The position numbers and the translations under genes were made by a program. This document shows positions 1 to 6,282 of a DNA stretch of 11,693 nucleotides, piece by piece. Every line of letters starts with the position of its first letter. The first letter of the stretch is position 1. Origin of the DNA: an uncultured Cellvibrio sp. (GTDB lineage: Bacteria > Pseudomonadota > Gammaproteobacteria > Pseudomonadales > Cellvibrionaceae); assembly GCA_946482385.1 (NCBI GenBank), contig CAMLRI010000020.1, positions 1-11,693 of the forward strand, given 5' to 3'. Below the pieces are notes generated by a model that worked only from the letters and a program-made list of their open reading frames with translations, ran no database searches and was not told the origin of the DNA.

Positions 1-183
1 AAAATCATGCACCTGGGCTTCCATATCTACGATGTGGGTTTCCAAAGCCCCAACGTGGAAGCGGCGCGCCCCCTGGTATACGCCACCGCCTTAACCCTGG
101 TGCTGCTGATTATTGCGCTCAACATGACCGCCATCCGCATCCGCAACAACCTGCGTGAAAAATACCGCAGCGCGTCGGATTAA
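1..183 (+). CDS. pstA: PstA, phosphate ABC transporter permease (3' end only)
   Basis: Only the last 60 codons and the TAA stop are present; the gene starts outside the window. The visible tail has one hydrophobic helix (about residues 31-45 of the fragment, rich in L, I, A and V). A short basic cytoplasmic end with several Arg and Lys follows. This is how PstA inner-membrane permeases end. In the family, PstA pairs with PstC to form the channel of the high-affinity phosphate importer PstSCAB. The identification rests mainly on context: the stop codon overlaps the pstB start by one base (TAATG), as expected for a translationally coupled pst operon. The promoter and any Pho box must lie upstream of the window. 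Confidence 0.88.
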   Translation, partial: KIMHLGFHIYDVGFQSPNVEAARPLVYATALTLVLLIIALNMTAIRIRNNLREKYRSASD

Positions 184-1016
184 TGGCAACCCTATTTCAT
201 TCTGGTAAACCACAGGCACAGATTATGACTCCAGCTGCACCGGTAGATTCGCTTGAGGCGCAACCCATCAAGCTCGAAGTAAAAAACCTCGATCTTTATT
301 ACGGCACCAAGCGCGCGCTTAACAGCGTAAGCATGAAGATCCCCGAGAAAAAAGTGACCGCGTTTATCGGCCCATCCGGCTGCGGTAAATCCACGCTGTT
401 GCGCTGCTTTAACCGCATGAATGATTTGGTGGATGCCTGCCGTATCGAGGGCCAGATCATCCTCGACGACACCAACATCTACGACACCAAAGTGGATGTG
501 GCCGAGCTGCGCCGCCAGGTGGGAATGGTGTTCCAAAAGCCCAACCCATTCCCCAAATCCATTTACGAAAACGTGGCCTACGGCCTGCGTTTGCAGGGTG
601 TTAAATCCAAGCGCGTGCTGGATGAAGTGGTGGAAAACTCGCTGCGCGGCGCCGCGCTCTGGGATGAAGTGAAAGACCGCTTGCACGACAACGCATTCGG
701 TCTTTCCGGTGGCCAGCAGCAGCGCCTGGTGATTGCCCGCGCTATTGCCATTGAGCCGGAAGTGATTTTGCTCGACGAGCCAGCCTCGGCCCTCGACCCG
801 ATTTCCACCCTGAAAATCGAAGAGCTGATCAACGAGCTGAAACACAAATACACCATCGTGATTGTGACCCACAATATGCAACAGGCGGCGCGGGTTTCCG
901 ATTACACCGCGTTTATGTACATGGGCGACCTGATCGAGCATGACCTTACCGACACGCTCTTCACCAACCCCAGCAAAAAACAAACTGAAGACTACATCAC
1001 CGGCCGTTACGGTTAA
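183..1016 (+). CDS. pstB: PstB, phosphate import ATP-binding protein
   Basis: ATPase subunit of the PstSCAB phosphate importer; it energises phosphate uptake from the cytoplasmic face of the inner membrane. The 277-residue product has a complete ABC set: Walker [10 protein letters not shown] (63-71), Q-loop Gln118 in MVFQKP, signature LSGGQQQR (174-181), Walker B VILLDEP (194-200) and switch His230 in VTHNMQQ. The [11 protein letters not shown] stretch and the C-terminus [10 protein letters not shown] are typical of PstB rather than of other importers. The N-terminus is about 20 residues longer than in typical enterobacterial PstB. A second Met (residue 15, base 225) could be the true start, but neither start has a clear Shine-Dalgarno. 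I keep the first because TAATG overlap with pstA suggests coupling. phoU follows after 13 bases. Confidence 0.96.
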   Translation: MATLFHSGKPQAQIMTPAAPVDSLEAQPIKLEVKNLDLYYGTKRALNSVSMKIPEKKVTAFIGPSGCGKSTLLRCFNRMNDLVDACRIEGQIILDDTNIYDTKVDVAELRRQVGMVFQKPNPFPKSIYENVAYGLRLQGVKSKRVLDEVVENSLRGAALWDEVKDRLHDNAFGLSGGQQQRLVIARAIAIEPEVILLDEPASALDPISTLKIEELINELKHKYTIVIVTHNMQQAARVSDYTAFMYMGDLIEHDLTDTLFTNPSKKQTEDYITGRYG

Positions 1017-1029
1017 TGCGGAGGCGCAC

Positions 1030-1755
1030 ATGATCATGGATATAACCAGCCACACCCACCATATTTCCCAGCAGTACAACATAGAGCTGGAAGCCATACG
1101 CACCCACCTGTCGGAAATGGGCGGCATGGCCCAGCGCCAGGTGAACGACGCCATCCAGGCGCTGATAGACGCGGATATTGAACGCGCCGAGCAGGTGGTG
1201 CGCGCCGACATCAAGGTCAACAGCATGGAAGTGGCTATCGACGAGGAGTGCGTGCGCATCCTCGCCCGCCGCCAGCCCGCCGCCAGCGACCTGCGGTTGG
1301 TGATCGCGGTGACCAAAGCTATTACCGACCTGGAGCGCATCGGCGACGAAGCCACCAAAATCGCCCGCCAGGCCATTGCCATGCATAAGGATGGCTTGGC
1401 GCCGCGGGGCTATATCGAGGTGCGCCATATCGGCGGCCATGTATCGCGCATGCTGCAGGACGCGCTCGACGCCTTTGCCCGCCTGGACATGGAAATGGCA
1501 CTCAACGTGGTGCAAACCGACAAGCAGGTCGACCTGGAGTACAGCACTGCCATGCGCGAGCTGGTCACCTTTATGATCGAAGACCCGCGCAGCATCACCC
1601 GGGTACTCAACATCATGTGGTCGCTGCGCGCCCTGGAGCGTATCGGCGACCACGCGCGCAACCTGGCGCAATATGTGATCTACCTGGTCAATGGCGAAGA
1701 TGTGCGCCACGCCAACATCGAAGCCATTGAAGAGCAGGTGCATCCCAAGGACTAA
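1030..1755 (+). CDS. phoU: PhoU, phosphate signalling / Pst regulator
   Basis: PhoU links the Pst transporter to the PhoR-PhoB two-component system: when phosphate is plentiful it keeps PhoR inactive and restrains Pst uptake. The 241-residue, all-helical product has the two PhoU repeats. Each carries the metal-cluster signature ERIGD (102-106 and 203-207) followed by an Ala/Arg-rich helix. Length and the duplicated motif match the family. The start chosen is ATG 1030, because GGAGG (1020-1024) lies 5 bases upstream; an in-frame ATG at 1036 is the alternative. The open frame extends upstream into pstB, but those codons are out of frame with pstB and not PhoU-like. The gene lies 13 bases after pstB, so it is surely co-transcribed. 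A GNRA-loop terminator follows about 90 bases after the stop. Confidence 0.96.
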   Translation: MIMDITSHTHHISQQYNIELEAIRTHLSEMGGMAQRQVNDAIQALIDADIERAEQVVRADIKVNSMEVAIDEECVRILARRQPAASDLRLVIAVTKAITDLERIGDEATKIARQAIAMHKDGLAPRGYIEVRHIGGHVSRMLQDALDAFARLDMEMALNVVQTDKQVDLEYSTAMRELVTFMIEDPRSITRVLNIMWSLRALERIGDHARNLAQYVIYLVNGEDVRHANIEAIEEQVHPKD

Positions 1756-1781
1756 GCCTGGCCCCCAAGGGCTAAGCCTGG
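1744..1781 (+). repeat. Imperfect tandem 18-bp repeat across the phoU stop
   Basis: Two copies of CCCAAGG(A/G)CTAAGCCTGG occupy 1744-1761 and 1764-1781. They differ at one base (A1751 versus G1771) and have a 20-bp period. The first copy contains the last phoU codons and its TAA. The second lies just outside the gene and so duplicates the CTAAG stop context. It looks like a small local duplication by slippage. No function can be assigned. Confidence 0.85.
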
Positions 1782-1843
1782 GTTACAGGGGCTTGAATCC
1801 GCTGCAATTTTTGCGTGACTAAAGCCTCTGCCTCTAGTTAAAT

Positions 1844-1876
1844 AACCCGCGCCCCGCAAGGGGTGCGGGTTTTTTT
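1844..1876 (+). terminator. Rho-independent terminator of the pst-phoU operon
   Basis: The left arm ACCCGCGCCCC (1845-1855) and right arm GGGGTGCGGGT (1860-1870) form an 11-bp stem with one G-U wobble. It is capped by the GNRA tetraloop GCAA (1856-1859) and followed directly by a T run (1870-1876). This is a textbook intrinsic terminator. It separates the phosphate operon from the sugar genes downstream. Confidence 0.93.
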
Positions 1877-1934
1877 ATAGGTCAGATACCATGCCAATCC
1901 TGCGCTATGCTGCCCTTGGGGGCACAGAAATCGC

Positions 1935-1963
1935 TTGAATGATATTGTGCATATATATAATAT
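1935..1963 (+). promoter_or_regulatory. Candidate promoter of the GntR regulator, in an AT-only patch
   Basis: TTGAAT (1935-1940) and TAATAT (1958-1963) are 17 bases apart. An overlapping TATAAT at 1956-1961 would give a 15-base spacer. Bases 1951-1967 are exclusively A and T, striking in this GC-rich neighbourhood. ATATT (1942-1946) and AATAT (1959-1963) form a weak inverted repeat over the -10 region that could be an autoregulatory operator. The predicted transcript leader would be only about 10 bases, and no good Shine-Dalgarno precedes the ATG at 1981. Assigned by eye. Confidence 0.4.
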
Positions 1964-1980
1964 AAATAGGCTTAATAACT

Positions 1981-2688
1981 ATGCTGGACACGGGACGCAA
2001 CCTCACGCATCAACTCACCCATCAACTGGGTGCCGCCATAGTGCAAGGGCAATACGCTGTCGATAAAACCTTCCCCACCGAGGCGGAGCTATCCCAGCAA
2101 TTTAATATCAGCCGCAGCGTTACCCGCGAAGCGGTGAAAATGCTCACGGCCAAAGGCCTGATCGCCTCGCGTCCGCGCCAGGGGATACGGGTAATGCCCA
2201 GTACCCACTGGAATATGTTCGATGCCGATGTGCTCAGCTGGACGCTCAACGCGCGCCCCTCCCTGGAGCTGCTGCGCGAATTCACCCAGCTGCGCATGGC
2301 GATAGAGCCGGAAGCCGCAGCACTGGCGGCCGATAGCAGCGACACGGCGCGTATCAAGGCCATAGGCGACGCCCTGGCGCGCATGAAAAAGGCCGACGAA
2401 GGCCAGGATGACCCGCTGGCGGCGGATATCGAATTCCACTGCGCCATCCTCAGCGCCAGCAACAACCGATTTTTTTACCAGCTGCGTGAATTTATTCAGG
2501 TAGCCTTGCGGGTGAGTATCGCCAGCACCAACCAGTTAAAAGGGGTGCTCACCGCCAACTATGACGACCACAAGCGCATCTACGATGCGATTTGTGCCGG
2601 GGACAAAGAGCGCGCCACCGCCGCAGTAAAAGTACTGCTGGTGGAAGTGATGGATCTGATTAACGTCTCGCTGGCCAAGCCGAAGTGA
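1981..2688 (+). CDS. FadR-type GntR transcriptional regulator of sugar-acid metabolism
   Basis: A 235-residue DNA-binding regulator of the GntR superfamily, FadR subfamily. The winged helix-turn-helix spans about residues 8-73, with the typical FPTEAELSQQFNISRSVTREAVKML core. A linker with WNMFDADVLSWTL leads into an all-helical FCD ligand-binding domain (about 95-228). The W-x-x-x-D-x-D-V-L linker is common in DgoR-like regulators of hexonate and galactose genes. In the FCD domain, D149, H153 and H197 fit the usual metal ligands. The third His, expected near residue 219 by eye alignment, is Leu. The ligand may therefore bind differently or without metal. The start is the first ATG, but its ribosome site is weak. 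The dehydrogenase gene follows after 61 bases on the same strand, so this is probably the local regulator, with a sugar acid or lactone as likely inducer (inference). Confidence 0.88.
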   Translation: MLDTGRNLTHQLTHQLGAAIVQGQYAVDKTFPTEAELSQQFNISRSVTREAVKMLTAKGLIASRPRQGIRVMPSTHWNMFDADVLSWTLNARPSLELLREFTQLRMAIEPEAAALAADSSDTARIKAIGDALARMKKADEGQDDPLAADIEFHCAILSASNNRFFYQLREFIQVALRVSIASTNQLKGVLTANYDDHKRIYDAICAGDKERATAAVKVLLVEVMDLINVSLAKPK

Positions 2689-2749
2689 ACACAGGTAACT
2701 GCCGAGTGTCCATTACGTCTTTGACCGCCAGCCACAGCGAGGCCTAATC

Positions 2750-3535
2750 ATGTTTCCCTACTCTCCCCATCAGGGCTATACCCGTTACGCCAGCTTGGAA
2801 CAGGCGAGTGTGTTTATTACCGGCGGTGCAACAGGAATAGGCGCGGCACTGGTCGAGGCCTTCGCCGCCCAGGGCGCGCGCGTGGCTTTTGTCGACCTGG
2901 ATGATGTCGATGGCCTGGCGCTGTGCGACCGCCTGGCGCGCGAAGGCCATCCCCGCCCCTGGTACAAGCACTGCGATGTCAGCGATATAGCGGCGCTCAA
3001 GCAAACCATTGCCGAAGCTGCCCAGGCGCAGGGCGCCATCCGCGTATTGATTAACAACGCCGCCAACGACCAGCGCTACGACACCCGCACCCTCAGCGAG
3101 GAGCTCTGGCACAAGGGCCTGGCGGTAAACCTGCACCCGGCCTTTTTTGCCGCGCAGGCCGTGCAGCCGATGATGGCCGCCCAGGGTGGTGGGGCGATTA
3201 TTAACATCAGCTCCATCAACACCGAATGGGCGCCGCCCAAATTGGCCAGTTACATCACCGCCAAGGCCGGCATATTGGGGATTACCAAAGCTCTGGCCAC
3301 AGATTTTGGCGAAGACAATATCCGCGTTAACGCCATATTGCCCGGCTGGGTGGCAACGCCCAAGCAATTGGAAAAATGGCTCACGGAAGATGAAGAAGCC
3401 GAATTAATGAAGCGTGTTTGTTTGAAGCAGCGCCTGGGGGCACACGATGTGGCCAAGCTGGCGCTGTTTTTGGCAGCGGATGACGCCGCCATGATTACTG
3501 CCCAGGAGTTTGTTATCGACGGTGGCAGAATATAA
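2750..3535 (+). CDS. SDR-family aldose 1-dehydrogenase (NAD(P)-dependent; L-arabinose/D-galactose type likely)
   Basis: Classical short-chain dehydrogenase of 261 residues, cytosolic. The dinucleotide-binding motif TGGATGIG is at 24-31 and NNA at 102-104. Catalytic Ser is 154 or 155, and Tyr168 and Lys172 form YxxxK. Asp49 at the end of the second strand favours NAD over NADP. The NNAANDQR segment, the PGW..T..Q.EKW stretch (198-210) and the LFLAADDAA..TAQEFVIDGG ending strongly resemble, from memory, Caulobacter xylose dehydrogenase XylB and rhizobial or Xanthomonas galactose/arabinose dehydrogenases. Those oxidise aldoses at C1 to lactones. GAGG (2739-2742) sits 7 bases before the ATG. The symporter follows, and a lactonase for the next step lies downstream. 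The exact sugar cannot be read from sequence; L-arabinose or D-galactose is inferred from the neighbours. Confidence 0.85.
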   Translation: MFPYSPHQGYTRYASLEQASVFITGGATGIGAALVEAFAAQGARVAFVDLDDVDGLALCDRLAREGHPRPWYKHCDVSDIAALKQTIAEAAQAQGAIRVLINNAANDQRYDTRTLSEELWHKGLAVNLHPAFFAAQAVQPMMAAQGGGAIINISSINTEWAPPKLASYITAKAGILGITKALATDFGEDNIRVNAILPGWVATPKQLEKWLTEDEEAELMKRVCLKQRLGAHDVAKLALFLAADDAAMITAQEFVIDGGRI

Positions 3536-3555
3536 AAGCACACCGCTCAATCAGC

Positions 3556-3589
3556 CAAGAATTCACCCGCTTCGGCGGGTGAATTCTTG
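3556..3589 (+). other. Perfect 15-bp UUCG hairpin between dehydrogenase and symporter
   Basis: Arms 3556-3570 and 3575-3589 pair perfectly over 15 bp around a TTCG loop closed by C-G, the very stable cUUCGg tetraloop. No T run follows on either strand; the next bases are TGGCGAG. It may be a partial terminator, an mRNA 3'-end stabiliser, or a processing barrier that sets different transcript levels for the dehydrogenase and the symporter. I therefore do not call it a standard intrinsic terminator. Confidence 0.8.
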
Positions 3590-3600
3590 TGGCGAGTGTG

Positions 3601-3650
3601 AAAAATCAACGAGAGCAGCAAAAAATCAACCATAAAAAACAACGGTCAAC
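3601..3650 (+). repeat. TCAAC boxes at exact 20-bp spacing in the A-rich symporter leader
   Basis: AAAAATCAAC occurs at 3601-3610 and again at 3621-3630. A degenerate third copy, AACGGTCAAC, is at 3641-3650. The TCAAC core is therefore at 3606, 3626 and 3646. The region is A-rich. The regular two-helical-turn phasing could reflect a regulator binding on one DNA face, or chance in low-complexity sequence. It lies 37-86 bases before the symporter start. Confidence 0.5.
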
Positions 3651-3686
3651 ACAGGCCATAAAAACAAACCATACTGAGGTACACCT

Positions 3687-5252
3687 ATGCATTTAAATGC
3701 CCTCGATCTGACGGTCTTTGCGCTCTATGCCGTCATACTGCTTTTTGTCGCCTACTGGGTTTCGCGTGAAAAAGCGGGCCACGACAAAAACGCCAACGAC
3801 TACTTCCTCGCCAGTAAATCCCTGCCCTGGTGGGCCATTGGTGCCTCGCTGATTGCGGCGAATATTTCCGCCGAGCAAATCATCGGCATGTCCGGCTCCG
3901 GTTATGTCATAGGTATGGGTATTGCGGCCTATGAACTCATGGCGGCCATCACCCTGATTATTATCGCCAAATATTTTTTGCCGATTTTCCTCGCGCGCGG
4001 CATTTACACCATGCCGCAATTTTTGGAAAACCGTTACGACGGCCGCGTGCGCACCGTTATGGCGATTTTCTGGTTGGGGCTCTACACCATCGTTAACCTC
4101 ACCACAGTGCTTTACTTGGGCGCCCTGGCTATATCGCAATTCCTCGGCATGGATATGCTTTACGGCATGATCTTCCTGGCGATTTTCTCGGTGATCTACT
4201 CCATTTACGGCGGCCTTAAAGCCGTAGCCATGACCGACATTATCCAGGTGATTATGTTGGTGTTGGGCGGCTTGTTTGTCAGCTATCTCGCCCTCAACCA
4301 AATTTCCGGCGGCAATGGCGTTGTAGAAGGTTTCTCCACGCTTCTGGAAAAAGCGCCAGAAAAATTCGACATGATCCTCTCGCCCGATAACCCCAGCTAC
4401 AAACACCTGCCCGGTATTTCGGTATTGCTTGGCGGTATGTGGATTATGAACATCAGCTACTGGGGCTTTAACCAATACATTATCCAGCGCGCCCTGGCGG
4501 CCAAAAGTATTCAGGAAGCGCAAAAAGGTATGGCCTTTGCCGCCTATGTAAAATTGTTTGTGCCCATCATTGTGGTGTTGCCCGGCATTTGCGCGGTAGT
4601 GCTGGCGCCGGATCTGAGCAAACCCGATCAAGCCTACCCGGAAATGATGAAGCTCTTGCCCCACGGCCTGCTCGGCATTGCTTTCGCAGCATTGGTTGCT
4701 GCCATCGCCTCATCGCTCAGCTCCATGACCAACAGTATCTCCACCATTTTCACCATGGACATCTACAAAAAATTGGTCAACCCACAAGCCAGCGAACACA
4801 AGTTGGTATTTGTCGGCCGCGTGAGTGCGTTCACTGCCATGTTAATTGCCATTGTGTTGGCCAAGCCCCTGGTGGGCCAATCAGAACAGGCCTTCCAATT
4901 TATCCAGGAATTCACCGGCTTCTTCACCCCAGGTATTGTGGTGATCTTCCTGCTGGGTTTCTTCTGGAAAAAAGCCTGCGCTAACTCTGCCCTCACCGCG
5001 GCTATTTCGTCGGTGGTGTTGTCTTACGCTTTCAAATCCTTTTTGCCGGAACTGCCCTTTATGGATCGCGTCGGCCTGGTATTTATTGCCTGCGGTGTGT
5101 TGGCTGCACTGGTTACTTATATCGGCGGCGCCAAAGAACAAAGCAACGCCATCCACCTCGACGATATCAGCTTCAAAACCACCTCCGGCTTTAACATCGC
5201 CTCTGTGGGTGTGGTGCTGATCCTGGTGGCGATTTACGCAACCTGGTGGTAA
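3687..5252 (+). CDS. Sodium/sugar symporter, SSS family, vSGLT-like
   Basis: A 521-residue inner-membrane Na+-coupled sugar importer of the solute:sodium symporter family, with about 14 hydrophobic segments. It closely resembles Vibrio vSGLT as I remember it: GMSGSG (67-72), AAYE (80-83), IYGGLKAV, NISYWGFNQYIIQR (255-268), AAIASSLSSM (338-347) and QFIQEFTG (404-411). Residues equivalent to the vSGLT galactose site appear kept: Gln64, Glu83, Asn255, Tyr258 (gate), Lys289 and Gln407. The Na+ site serines are near 342-343. The vSGLT Ser next to the sugar seems to be Ala86 here. A periplasmic loop is about 20 residues shorter than in vSGLT. GAGG (3676-3679) is 7 bases before the ATG. The likely substrate is D-galactose, L-arabinose or a similar aldose that feeds the upstream dehydrogenase. 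Confidence 0.92.
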   Translation: MHLNALDLTVFALYAVILLFVAYWVSREKAGHDKNANDYFLASKSLPWWAIGASLIAANISAEQIIGMSGSGYVIGMGIAAYELMAAITLIIIAKYFLPIFLARGIYTMPQFLENRYDGRVRTVMAIFWLGLYTIVNLTTVLYLGALAISQFLGMDMLYGMIFLAIFSVIYSIYGGLKAVAMTDIIQVIMLVLGGLFVSYLALNQISGGNGVVEGFSTLLEKAPEKFDMILSPDNPSYKHLPGISVLLGGMWIMNISYWGFNQYIIQRALAAKSIQEAQKGMAFAAYVKLFVPIIVVLPGICAVVLAPDLSKPDQAYPEMMKLLPHGLLGIAFAALVAAIASSLSSMTNSISTIFTMDIYKKLVNPQASEHKLVFVGRVSAFTAMLIAIVLAKPLVGQSEQAFQFIQEFTGFFTPGIVVIFLLGFFWKKACANSALTAAISSVVLSYAFKSFLPELPFMDRVGLVFIACGVLAALVTYIGGAKEQSNAIHLDDISFKTTSGFNIASVGVVLILVAIYATWW

Positions 5253-5272
5253 CGCGTTTCGCGCCCCCGTTA

Positions 5273-5306
5273 AAAAATGCCCCTTGATTGGGGCATTTTT
5301 GTTTTT
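5273..5306 (+). terminator. Rho-independent terminator after the symporter
   Basis: AAAAATGCCCC (5273-5283) pairs over 11 bp with GGGGCATTTTT (5290-5300) around the loop TTGATT. More T follows (5302-5306). The A-tract on the left arm means it could also work in reverse. It lies 20 bases after the symporter stop and separates this operon from the lactonase gene. Confidence 0.92.
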
Positions 5307-5325
5307 AATAAATCACAATTCTTAT

Positions 5326-5378
5326 CGCATAGTAGATGCCATCTCTCCGGTAGAACCTCTCTCGCCTGTTACTATGCG
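5326..5378 (+). promoter_or_regulatory. 9-bp inverted repeat in the lactonase leader
   Basis: CGCATAGTA (5326-5334) and TACTATGCG (5370-5378) are perfect inverted copies with a 35-base spacer. Their centres are 44 bp apart, about four helical turns. As DNA they could be two half-sites or two operators for a looping or dimeric regulator. As RNA they could form a stem 14 bases before the GAGG ribosome site (5393-5396). I see no convincing -35/-10 pair here, although the preceding terminator implies a promoter somewhere in 5301-5395. Confidence 0.55.
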
Positions 5379-5403
5379 CCGATTGTTTGCTTGAGGTCGC
5401 GCC

Positions 5404-6282
5404 ATGTCAGATTTATCCCCGCTAGTGACTATTCCCTGCGCCAATGTGTTGGGCGAGGGCATTCAATGGAATGCCCAGGATCAGGCCTTTTGGTGGACGG
5501 ATATTCACGCGGCCAGGTTGTATCGCTATGGGCTGGTGGAGGATCGCCTGAGCTATTGGCAGTTGCCCGAGCGTTTGGGATGTTTTGCCTTTGCGGAAAA
5601 CGATGGGCGAGTGTTGGCGGCCTTTGCGTCTGGTGTGGCCTGGTTTGACCCGGCCAGCGGCGCGCTTGAGTGGATTGCCCGGCCGGAGGCGCATTTGCCG
5701 GGCAACCGCGCCAACGATGGTCGCTGCGATCGCCAGGGGCGGTTTTGGTGGGGCAGCCTGGTGGAGCAGGATCAGGGCCAGTCGGCCAGCCTCTATTGCC
5801 TGGATCAGCAGTTGCAGCTGACCCGCCAGCTGCAGGGGCTACGTATTTCCAATGCACTTTGCTGGAGCCCGGATTCGCGCTTGATGTATCACGCCGACTC
5901 CCCCAGCCACAGTATCCAGGTTTACGATTTTGACGCGGCGACAGGTGCGCTGGGGCAGCGCCGCTTGTTTGCCCAAACCCCGGCGGGGGTGGAGCCGGAT
6001 GGTGCCTGCGTGGATGCCGAGGGCTGTGTGTGGAATGCCCAATGGGGCGGCAGCCGGGTGCTGCGTTATATGCCCGATGGCAGTTTGGGTTTGCGCCTGG
6101 ATCTGCCCGTTAGCCAACCCACTTGCGTCGCCTTTGGCGGCGAGCAGCTCAACCTGTTGGCGGTCACCAGCGCCCGGGTGGGGCTTACCGATACCCAGCT
6201 GGCAGCCCAGCCCCAGGCCGGCCATGTGTTTATTTTCCAAACGCCATTCCAGGGGTTGCCGGAATCCCGCTTTGGCGGTTAA
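5404..6282 (+). CDS. SMP-30/gluconolactonase family sugar lactonase
   Basis: A 292-residue six-bladed beta-propeller hydrolase of the SMP-30/regucalcin/gluconolactonase family (SGL domain), cytosolic, with no signal peptide. Metal ligands fit Glu18 (LGEGIQW), Asn150 (RISNALCWSPD) and Asp199 (EPDGACVDAEG). Asn104 in NRANDGRCD is the usual substrate-binding position. The length matches bacterial aldonolactonases such as XylC and arabinolactonase. It would open the aldonolactone made by the SDR dehydrogenase, protecting that step from slow spontaneous hydrolysis. GAGG (5393-5396) sits 7 bases before the ATG. The gene follows a terminator, so it is probably transcribed separately despite its linked role. 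Its TAA overlaps the stop of the convergent permease gene inside TTAA (6279-6282). The precise sugar is not determinable. Confidence 0.88.
   Translation: MSDLSPLVTIPCANVLGEGIQWNAQDQAFWWTDIHAARLYRYGLVEDRLSYWQLPERLGCFAFAENDGRVLAAFASGVAWFDPASGALEWIARPEAHLPGNRANDGRCDRQGRFWWGSLVEQDQGQSASLYCLDQQLQLTRQLQGLRISNALCWSPDSRLMYHADSPSHSIQVYDFDAATGALGQRRLFAQTPAGVEPDGACVDAEGCVWNAQWGGSRVLRYMPDGSLGLRLDLPVSQPTCVAFGGEQLNLLAVTSARVGLTDTQLAAQPQAGHVFIFQTPFQGLPESRFGG

Noticed and set aside
940..1029. Longer N-terminus for PhoU reaching back into pstB
   Set aside because: It would overlap pstB in another frame. GGAGG is placed for ATG 1030, and the resulting length fits the family.
192..1382. 396-codon frame antisense to pstB and phoU
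   Set aside because: Both sense genes are certain. The antisense product has no domain and spans two genes as a codon-bias shadow.
2750..3535. Uronate dehydrogenase reading of the SDR gene, given nearby uxaC
   Set aside because: Uronate dehydrogenases as I recall have a different N-terminus and motif set. The NNAAND and PGW..T..Q.EKW features here fit aldose dehydrogenases of the XylB/galactose type.
5277..5648. 123-codon plus-strand frame overlapping the lactonase start
   Set aside because: It begins inside a terminator hairpin, has no ribosome site, and overlaps a well-supported lactonase in another frame.
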